From: Saliniramus fredricksonii
GTDB taxonomy: Bacteria > Pseudomonadota > Alphaproteobacteria > Rhizobiales > Beijerinckiaceae
DNA: 64,000 bases
Assembly (NCBI RefSeq): GCF_900094735.1
Contig: NZ_FMBM01000002.1
Location: 1,612,001 to 1,676,000 of the forward strand
Direction of reading: 5' to 3'
In this document: piece by piece, positions 58,882-64,000 of the stretch
Numbering within the stretch: position 1 is the first letter of the stretch
Layout of the letters: each line of letters begins with the position of its first letter
Translations under genes and position numbers: made by a program
The notes under the pieces: model-generated
What the model saw: the letters and a program-made list of their open reading frames with translations, nothing else
Told to the model about the DNA's origin: nothing
The model's database searches: none

Positions 58882-59985
58882 TCAGTCTGAAGGCTGCGAG
58901 AAGCGATAGTCAAGCGCCCGCGCCTGTGCCATCGCACCCTCGGCAACAGACGCCCAGTCAGTCGCCTGCGCACGGAAGCGCAGAATGCTGTCATAGACAC
59001 GGCGGCTGAGCGGATCTGCATTGGCAAGCTGATCCAGCACGTCAGCGGAGAGCTCGGCAAGGGCGATCAGGATTTCGTCATTGAAGCGACGCAACTCGAC
59101 ATCATGCTCGGTCACCATGGTGTTGAGGGCGTCGTTGTTGTTCGCCATGAACTCGGAGAGCACGTAATCGTTGGCATAGGCGTTGGCCGCCTCGACGATC
59201 GCCTTCTCTTCATCCGTGAACGAATTCCAGACATCGAGATTGATGAAGTTGTCGAGACCCGTGCCCGGCTCCTGCCAGCCCGGATACATGTAGTACCAGC
59301 CCGAACGGTGCATGCCGAGGGCCAGATCGTTATAAGGACCGACCCACTCGGCTGCATCCAGCGCACCGGATGCCATGGCCGGCGGGATTTCGCCGCCCGG
59401 CAGGTTCACCACCGAAGCGCCGGCAGCCGCGCTGACCTCGCCGCCGAGACCCGGCAGACGCAGTCGCAGACCGCGATAATCCTCGATGCTCTCCATTTCA
59501 CGCGAGAACCAGCCACCCATCTGGTTGCCGGTATTGCCCGAAAGGAAGACCTTGCAGCCCATCTGCTCATACGCTTCGTCAGCGAGTTCCTGGCCACCGC
59601 CGAAACGGAACCACGCATTCGTCTCGGCCGCATTGAAGCCGAACGGAATCACGCCAAGGAACTCGGTCGCGGGGACCTTGCCCTTCCAATAGTAGAAGGC
59701 GCCGTGACCCATATCGAGCGTACCGGCCTCGACAGCGTCGATCGTCTCGAAAGGCGGCACCACTTCACCACCGCCGAGCACTTCGATCTCGATCGCACCG
59801 CTGGACAATCTGTTGATCATTTCCGCGAGCACGTTCGCGCCCGTACCCAGGCCCGGGAAGTTGCGCGGCCATGTCGTCTGCATGCGCAGACGCTTCACAC
59901 CCTGCGCGATCGCAGGCGTGGCCAGCGTCGAGGCCGCAGCGACACCACCAAAGGCCGCACCTTTCAGAAATTGACGACGTTCCAT
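58882..59985 (-). CDS. TRAP transporter solute-binding protein (DctP/TakP-like), Tat-exported
   Basis: The ATG at 59985 has GGAGGG upstream and gives 367 residues. The N-terminus ERRQFLKGAAFGGVAAA is a twin-arginine signal with cleavage probably after ATPAIAQ. The mature part has the DctP fold, with WPRNFPGLGTGANVLAE, AAEWVGPYNDLALG and YYMYPGWQEPG; the last two resemble TakP, which binds 2-oxoacids such as pyruvate. A periplasmic ligand-binding role is therefore likely, perhaps for a 2-oxoacid (inference). The membrane subunits DctQ/DctM are absent on both sides, so the protein is an orphan here. The reading from 60192 adds 69 residues without a start signal. Confidence 0.9.
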   Translation of the reverse strand: MERRQFLKGAAFGGVAAASTLATPAIAQGVKRLRMQTTWPRNFPGLGTGANVLAEMINRLSSGAIEIEVLGGGEVVPPFETIDAVEAGTLDMGHGAFYYWKGKVPATEFLGVIPFGFNAAETNAWFRFGGGQELADEAYEQMGCKVFLSGNTGNQMGGWFSREMESIEDYRGLRLRLPGLGGEVSAAAGASVVNLPGGEIPPAMASGALDAAEWVGPYNDLALGMHRSGWYYMYPGWQEPGTGLDNFINLDVWNSFTDEEKAIVEAANAYANDYVLSEFMANNNDALNTMVTEHDVELRRFNDEILIALAELSADVLDQLANADPLSRRVYDSILRFRAQATDWASVAEGAMAQARALDYRFSQPSD

Positions 59986-60328
59986 TCTAAACCCTCCGTT
60001 TTCTTTTGCGTCCCGCCCCGGTTCATTTCTTATGCCCCGACCAACGCATGCGGAATGAAGCGCGCGAACCGTTGCGAGGGCTGGCCGACCATAATCAGAC
60101 CATGCAGGAAAGACAACATGGATCAGGCAATTTCCCACCCGCCCAAAACGCTGAAATTGCCCAAAAATTGAGCGCCAGGGCCAAGGCTGCAAAATTGGTG
60201 AACCATTTGAAAAGATGTATCAGATATTCGGGAAACCATTCTTATGCCATCTTCACCAAAGATGACGTAACGTCGCTAATTGAGTTCTGAAATCGCCATC
60301 TGGTTGGGCTTGTCTGGAAGGGACCATC
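59986..60328. other. Divergent intergenic region between TRAP protein and PAS protein genes
   Basis: These 343 bases are less GC-rich than the flanking genes and carry no convincing gene; the small ORF at 60006-60290 has no ribosome-binding site or recognisable product. An 11-base palindrome GACGT-A-ACGTC at 60264-60274 lies 55 bases before the PAS gene ATG and could be an operator. GGAAGGGA precedes the PAS gene start and GGAGGG precedes the TRAP gene start. Confidence 0.4.
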
Positions 60329-60817
60329 ATGACTGTCGTGGGGCATGTCAGCCGCTTTGCTGAAGACCTGAATACGACCGTTCTGGTCACTGATACGGAT
60401 TTCTCCGCTGCCGGACCAAAAATCCTCTATGCCAACCCTGCGGTAGAAGCACTTACCGGCCATCCGCGTGAGAGCGTTATCGGGCGATCGCCGAAAATTC
60501 TGCAGGGAAAAGCCACCAGCCCCTTCACACGCAAGGCCATGAGCGCTGCCTTGCGTTCCGGGCGCCCGTTCCATACCTGTGTCACGAATTACCGCGCTGA
60601 CGGCTCACCCTATCTTTGCGAACTCGACATCCGCCCGCTGCGCAATGCCGATGGCGAGATCGAGGCCTACATTTCCTTCGAGCGTGAAGTCGAACGCCGC
60701 CGTGTGCGTGCACGGCCCGGTGAGAACACGCGGTATCGTCCCGTTGATCCGGGCCTCGAAGACGAGGCGCGCAACCAGCTTGCGGGCCTCGACGTGTTCA
60801 GCACCCCCCTCGACTGA
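60329..60817 (+). CDS. Single PAS-domain protein, LOV-like but without the photoactive cysteine
   Basis: The 162-residue protein is one PAS domain (about 10-125) plus a charged tail. The pattern ILYANPAVEALTGHPRESVIGR, then ILQG, then NYRADGSPYLCELDIRPLRN and EIEAYISFE (each piece seen separately) follows LOV-domain order. In LOV photoreceptors the flavin-binding motif is GXNCRFLQ; here residues 52-60 read GRSPKILQG, with Pro in place of the adduct-forming Cys. It has no kinase, GGDEF or HTH output domain, so it would act through protein-protein contact. Neighbours give no partner. Ligand and signal are unknown. Confidence 0.8.
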   Translation: MTVVGHVSRFAEDLNTTVLVTDTDFSAAGPKILYANPAVEALTGHPRESVIGRSPKILQGKATSPFTRKAMSAALRSGRPFHTCVTNYRADGSPYLCELDIRPLRNADGEIEAYISFEREVERRRVRARPGENTRYRPVDPGLEDEARNQLAGLDVFSTPLD

Positions 60818-60839
60818 GATCCGATCCCTGCGGCAGAGG

Positions 60840-61172
60840 TCACGCGTCACGGCCAATCGGCTGACCTTCGGCCAGAATCGTCGTGAAACCCTCGAATTCC
60901 GGCGGCCCGAGATAGAGATCACGGTTCTGACCGGCATTCCGGTGCGAAGCGCGGAACTGCTCCGAGCGCGTCCAGGCGAGAAAACTCGCCTCGTCGATCC
61001 ACAGGCTGTGCGAGGCATAGAGCACATGATCCTCGCGCTCGGGGCCGCGCAGCAGATGGAAGGCGATGAAGCCCGGCATCTCGTCGAGCCGCGTTCGGCG
61101 CCCGCGCCAGACCTCTTCGAAAGCCTCGGTGCGATCCCTGACCACCTTGAACCGGTTCATCGCCACATACAT
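60840..61172 (-). CDS. ABM-domain protein (IsdG/HmoA-like heme oxygenase or monooxygenase fold)
   Basis: The 110-residue protein has the dimeric ferredoxin-like ABM fold: MNRFKVVRDRTEAFEEVW, GFIAFHLLRGP and a C-terminal FLAWTRSEQFRASH. This pattern (NRF near the N-terminus, W in the middle, S-x-x-F-x-x-H near the end) is shared by HmoA/IsdG heme-degrading monooxygenases. Heme degradation is therefore plausible, but the ABM fold also contains quinol monooxygenases and proteins without known activity. It stands alone, convergent with the PAS gene (22 bases) and downstream of the AbrB-like gene on the same strand. Confidence 0.75.
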   Translation of the reverse strand: MYVAMNRFKVVRDRTEAFEEVWRGRRTRLDEMPGFIAFHLLRGPEREDHVLYASHSLWIDEASFLAWTRSEQFRASHRNAGQNRDLYLGPPEFEGFTTILAEGQPIGRDA

Positions 61173-61230
61173 ACGCTCATTCCTCGCTTTATCCTGGACG
61201 CGGAATTATGCCGCCCCACGCGGCACGATT

Positions 61231-62289
61231 TCAAGGTGGCGAATCGCGGCGGAACAGCACCGGCAGCGCCATGCCGATCCCGATGAAGCGAACCGTGTGA
61301 TGCACTCCGACATAGAGCGGGTCGACCCCCAGCACGAGCGCGAGAACGATCATCGCCTCGAGCCCGCCGGGGGCGAAGGCGACGAGCGCCTCACCCGTCC
61401 CCACGCCGACGAGGAAGACTGTCGCGAGGGCGAATCCGGCGGAAATGACGAGGCCGATGGCGAAGACGCCGAAGGCTGCGCCGAACAGCGGCAGGAAAGA
61501 GCGACGCTCCAGCGTCGTGAAGCGCTCGCCGATGAACACACCGATCACGACGAATGCCGCAGTCGCGATTTCCGGTGGCACCACACCGGGTGCGATCTCG
61601 GTAACATGCAGCAGCGCCGAAGCCAGCGTTGCGCCCAGGAGAAGCGGCGCCGCGACACCCAGTCGCCGGAAGATCAGCCCGACGACGAGCCCGGCTGCAA
61701 CCATGAGCGCAAAGGCGCCCGGCCCCGCGATTTCCTCACCGGCCCCCACCAGGGCCCGCGGATCGCCATCGCTGGTCAGCGAAACCGGAAACGGCAGGAG
61801 CGCAACGAGCACCAGCAGGCGGAACGATTGCACGATGGCGATCGGCGCGAGATTCACCTTGCGCTCGACGGCCACTGCCAGAACCGCCGCCAGTGCACCG
61901 GGAAGTGAGGCCAGCACCGCATCATCGCGACGCCAGCCGTAAACGCGGATCAGAAACAGGCTGCAGGCGAGGGTCACGCAAACGACCGCAAGAAAGAGGG
62001 CGAGCAGGCTCAGCGGATAGGCGCCGATCGTGGCGAGCGCCGCCGGCGTTATTCCCGCGCCCATGACCACGCCGGCAAGGATCATGGCCCCCTCGATCAG
62101 CGGGCGCGGCAAACGAGCCTCGTCAGCCATGCCAGAGGGCAGGATCACGCCCCAGACGATCGCGCCGATAATGGCGCCGGAAAGCCATCCCGCCGGAATG
62201 CCGAGACTGTGGAACAGGCCGCCGAAGGCGATGGCTGCGAGGAGTTGACCGGTCGAAAGTGCGGCGCGACGAAAAAAACGGATGCTCAC
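61231..62289 (-). CDS. AbrB-family (PF05145-like) membrane protein
   Basis: The 352-residue protein is almost entirely hydrophobic, with about ten predicted helices in two repeats. Each repeat has the GIPAGWLSGAIIGAI / GLVVGLIFRRLGVAAPLLLGA type of loop, the AbrB duplication pattern. The family is named for an ammonia monooxygenase regulator annotation and is thought to be a transporter; it is unrelated to the Bacillus AbrB transition-state regulator. No substrate can be inferred. A FixK-like box lies 15-28 bases before its start codon, very close, which would suit repression or a leaderless arrangement. It precedes the ABM gene on the same strand by 58 bases. Confidence 0.85.
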   Translation of the reverse strand: MSIRFFRRAALSTGQLLAAIAFGGLFHSLGIPAGWLSGAIIGAIVWGVILPSGMADEARLPRPLIEGAMILAGVVMGAGITPAALATIGAYPLSLLALFLAVVCVTLACSLFLIRVYGWRRDDAVLASLPGALAAVLAVAVERKVNLAPIAIVQSFRLLVLVALLPFPVSLTSDGDPRALVGAGEEIAGPGAFALMVAAGLVVGLIFRRLGVAAPLLLGATLASALLHVTEIAPGVVPPEIATAAFVVIGVFIGERFTTLERRSFLPLFGAAFGVFAIGLVISAGFALATVFLVGVGTGEALVAFAPGGLEAMIVLALVLGVDPLYVGVHHTVRFIGIGMALPVLFRRDSPP

Positions 62290-62303
62290 AATTCTGCTGC
62301 GTC

Positions 62304-62317
62304 TTGCGATCGATCAA
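62304..62317 (-). promoter_or_regulatory. FixK/Fnr-type box before the AbrB-like gene
   Basis: On the gene's strand it reads TTGATCGATCGCAA, matching TTG(A/C)-N6-(T/G)CAA and sharing the TTGA(C/T)-N4-CGCAA form of the hemA and Crp/Fnr-gene boxes. It ends 14 bases before the ATG. Confidence 0.5.
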
Positions 62318-62447
62318 TGAGGCTCTCGCGCCATGCGCTAAAAAGGTGCTCACGGCGGAACGCTACCAGGCGACAGACCGCCGTGAGCGCCCGGCGTGAT
62401 CTCGGGGGAGTCGCGTCGGGCGCTCTACTTATCCCGCTTTATCGCTC

Positions 62448-62480
62448 AAAAGAAAAGACCGCCTCTTGCGAAGCGGTCTT
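62448..62480 (-). terminator. Rho-independent terminator after the Crp/Fnr regulator gene
   Basis: On the minus strand AAGACCGC (62480-62473), a 10-base loop and GCGGTCTT (62462-62455) form an 8-bp stem, followed by TTCTTTTG. It lies about 80 bases downstream of the regulator stop codon. Confidence 0.8.
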
Positions 62481-62557
62481 GAAAGCGACGAAAAATCAAG
62501 GCGTCGAACAAACCACCGAGCGCGGTCGCTCCATCCTCGTGACCGGACCGCCGGGGT

Positions 62558-63283
62558 TCAATGCGAACCGGTGAGTCGGCAGAGCTGACAGACGCTGGGA
62601 ATCGCGACGCGGTCCTGCCGCTCATAAGCGATCGTGCCGGCCCTGCGCAGGGCAGAGAAGGCGCGGCTGACGGTCTCGATGGTGAGACCCAGATAATCCG
62701 CGATTTCCTGGCGTGTCATGGCAAGATCGACATGCGTCTCGTCGCAGCCGCCGAGCGGGCCGCTACAGGCATGACCGCCACGTCCGGGCACGAGCCTCAT
62801 GATGAAGGTCGCAACCCGCTCCTGCGCGGATTTGCGCCCAAGCAGCAAGGCGTGATCATGCAGAGCGCACATTTGTGCACGCAGGCGGGAGAATATCCTG
62901 TCGCGCAAAGCGGTATCCGCGTCCACGCGGCGCTTTTCGTAGATAGCGACGCGCGCCTTGGTCAGCGTTTCCGCGCCGACATCGGAAACACCGTTCGGCG
63001 CGAGGCCGAACACATCGCCGACACCGAGCACTTCGATGATCTGGCGGCGCCCGTCGGGCAGCAGTTTGAAAAGCAGGACGCCGCCTTCGACGACCTCATA
63101 GACATTGGTCGTCTCGTCGCCCTCATCGACAATCAGCGAGCGCGGCGGGTAGGAGGCGACACGGGCCTCCACAACACGCGGCGCCTTGAGATCGGCCTCG
63201 AAGGAAATCTGCCAGCCAGCATCGAATTTGGTATTGCTGAAGCCGCCGGTTTCGGCGTCCTGACGGGAAATAATCGCATCCAT
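62558..63283 (-). CDS. Crp/Fnr-family transcriptional regulator (FixK-like)
   Basis: The ATG at 63283 follows GAGGA and gives 241 residues; the longer reading to 63400 lacks such a signal. Residues ~20-145 form a cyclic-nucleotide-type effector domain (EVVEGGVLLFKLLPDGRRQI, VGDVFGLAPNG). A long dimerisation helix follows. The C-terminal helix-turn-helix is RQEIADYLGLTIETVSRAF, with the E-x-x-S-R recognition helix that reads TTGA half-sites in FNR/FixK proteins. There is no N-terminal cysteine cluster, so it is not an oxygen-sensing FNR; it is FixK- or DNR-like. A TTGA-N6-GCAA box 200 bases upstream suggests autoregulation. Confidence 0.9.
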   Translation of the reverse strand: MDAIISRQDAETGGFSNTKFDAGWQISFEADLKAPRVVEARVASYPPRSLIVDEGDETTNVYEVVEGGVLLFKLLPDGRRQIIEVLGVGDVFGLAPNGVSDVGAETLTKARVAIYEKRRVDADTALRDRIFSRLRAQMCALHDHALLLGRKSAQERVATFIMRLVPGRGGHACSGPLGGCDETHVDLAMTRQEIADYLGLTIETVSRAFSALRRAGTIAYERQDRVAIPSVCQLCRLTGSH

Positions 63284-63420
63284 GGCATCGTCCTCGAAAT
63301 CGCCCGGGGGAACGGAGCGGTTGATGCGCCTTGTGTAGATTCGCCCTGCCATGAACGCATCGGTGTTTGCCCTTAAGCAGTGCCACGATGGGAAAAGCAC
63401 GGAGGCTCGGCATGGCGCGA

Positions 63421-63432
63421 AAAACGTTTTTG
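63421..63432. promoter_or_regulatory. Perfect AAAAACGTTTTT palindrome
   Basis: A 12-base perfect palindrome about 140 bases upstream of the Crp/Fnr regulator ATG, in the gap after the response regulator gene. It may be an operator or part of a promoter; no matching family site is known to me. Confidence 0.35.
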
Positions 63433-63484
63433 AATCATGTGCTTGGATCGACCACCGACGTGCTTACGGAAATCTGAATGCGCC

Positions 63485-63498
63485 TTGATTCAGCGCAA
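63485..63498 (+). promoter_or_regulatory. FixK/Fnr-type box upstream of the Crp/Fnr regulator gene
   Basis: TTGATTCAGCGCAA fits TTG(A/C)-N6-(T/G)CAA and the window's shared TTGA(C/T)-N4-CGCAA form. It lies just beyond the response regulator stop codon, about 200 bases before the regulator ATG. Confidence 0.5.
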
Positions 63499-63507
63499 AA
63501 TCCGAAA

Positions 63508-63849
63508 TCAGAGAAGCGCCGAAATCGCTTCCGGAGCGAGGGGCTTGCGCATAAGCTGCAAGTCTGCGGGAAGGCGCCGCAGCATCAAGTCGATATCGAT
63601 TCGCGGACGTCCCGTGATCGCCACCACGCGCGGTGGCTCCGGCAGGCGACCGAGCCAGTCGATCACGTCGGCGCCGCCGATCCCAGGCAAGCCGAGATCG
63701 ACGAAGACGAGATCGCCTCCCTTCGGTGAGCAGCCGTTCATGAACGCTTCGCCATCGGCATAGGCGAGCACCTTGTGGCCCTGCCCGCTGACGAGTTCGA
63801 TCAACGCGTCCCGAACGCCGTAATCGTCTTCTACGATATGTATGCGCAC
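63508..63849 (-). CDS. Single-domain response regulator (receiver only)
   Basis: The 113-residue protein is a complete receiver domain: acidic pair Asp8-Asp9 after RIHIVE, phosphorylation site Asp51 in VFVDLGLPG, Thr79 in AITGRP and Lys102 in RKPL. It ends right after the domain, with no output domain, so it acts by protein contact, as in CheY-like or FixJ-receiver-type proteins. No histidine kinase is adjacent inside the window; one may lie beyond 64000. The Crp/Fnr regulator follows on the same strand 224 bases downstream, echoing FixJ-FixK order, but a FixJ-type DNA-binding domain is absent. Confidence 0.88.
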   Translation of the reverse strand: MRIHIVEDDYGVRDALIELVSGQGHKVLAYADGEAFMNGCSPKGGDLVFVDLGLPGIGGADVIDWLGRLPEPPRVVAITGRPRIDIDLMLRRLPADLQLMRKPLAPEAISALL

Positions 63850-64000
63850 ACTCTTCTCGTCTCAGGTTCAAGGGGGGAACCGCGTTAACAAGTGCCAAGA
63901 TTTGTGCAGAAGGCCCGACGGTCAATAAGGACTTGCCCTCACGGTGGCGCAAAGTTCTTTTGTTTCAATGCATATATAGGCAGTTATCCGGGGGTGCGGT

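Noticed and set aside
58866-58883. GATCAC...GTGATC inverted repeat at the TRAP gene stop as a terminator
   Set aside because: The stem is only six bases, has no T-run, and a better terminator lies just beyond at 58806-58835.
60006-60290. Small ORF in the TRAP-PAS intergenic region
   Set aside because: There is no ribosome-binding site, no motif, and it overlaps the region where two divergent promoters are expected.

Overview
The window is a GC-rich alphaproteobacterial chromosome segment. Support for this comes from HemA-type 5-aminolevulinate synthase (the C4 haem route), a TsaE-kinase fusion beside a PAS sensor kinase, the order trpG-trpD-trpC-moaC-moeA, a DUF1127 gene, and a Crp/Fnr regulator with FixK-like boxes. 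Hyphomicrobiales is the best guess. A salt-adapted member (Salinarimonas-like) is possible given the large trehalose/alpha-glucan operon and the BacNav-type sodium channel, but that is inference.

Layout. 1-9.7 kb is housekeeping: the 3' end of tamB, then mtnA, der with a TPR membrane protein, murA with a small basic protein, hemA, tRNA-Thr(GGT), and an AceE-like thiamine-diphosphate enzyme. 9.7-15 kb holds a voltage-gated sodium channel, a PAS sensor kinase whose H-box histidine is replaced by tyrosine, and the TsaE-kinase fusion. 14.95-15.95 kb is an AT-rich insert with its own promoter and two unrecognised genes. 16-20.2 kb is the trpG-trpD-trpC-moaC-moeA cluster, with moaC interrupted by a one-base frameshift. 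20.2-28.7 kb is a fatty-acid or acyl-CoA catabolism locus: a bifunctional hydratase/dehydrogenase and a thiolase run one way, three acyl-CoA dehydrogenases, an SDR and a thioesterase run the other way, and the divergent promoter region carries a PsrA-like dyad. 28.7-33.1 kb has thrB-rnhA, ispH, a lipid A acyltransferase and a LysR regulator. 33.3-37.4 kb is glcDEF (glycolate oxidase), divergent from the LysR gene.

37.5-54.9 kb is one tightly coupled seven-gene operon on the minus strand: glgE, treS-maltokinase, glgB, glgX, treZ (frameshifted), malQ, treY. TreS-maltokinase, GlgE and GlgB turn trehalose into branched alpha-glucan; GlgX, TreY and TreZ turn alpha-glucan back into trehalose; MalQ recycles short maltodextrins. 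The operon therefore encodes both directions of a trehalose-glucan cycle.

55.3-64 kb holds uvrA, a DUF1127 micro-protein with a clear terminator, a Tat-exported TRAP solute-binding protein without its membrane subunits, a cysteine-less LOV-like PAS protein, an ABM/IsdG-fold protein, an AbrB-type membrane protein, a Crp/Fnr regulator and a single-domain response regulator. A shared motif TTGA(C/T)-N4-CGCAA lies upstream of hemA, the abrB-like gene and the Crp/Fnr gene, suggesting a small regulon. No CRISPR array, rRNA or insertion sequence was seen.
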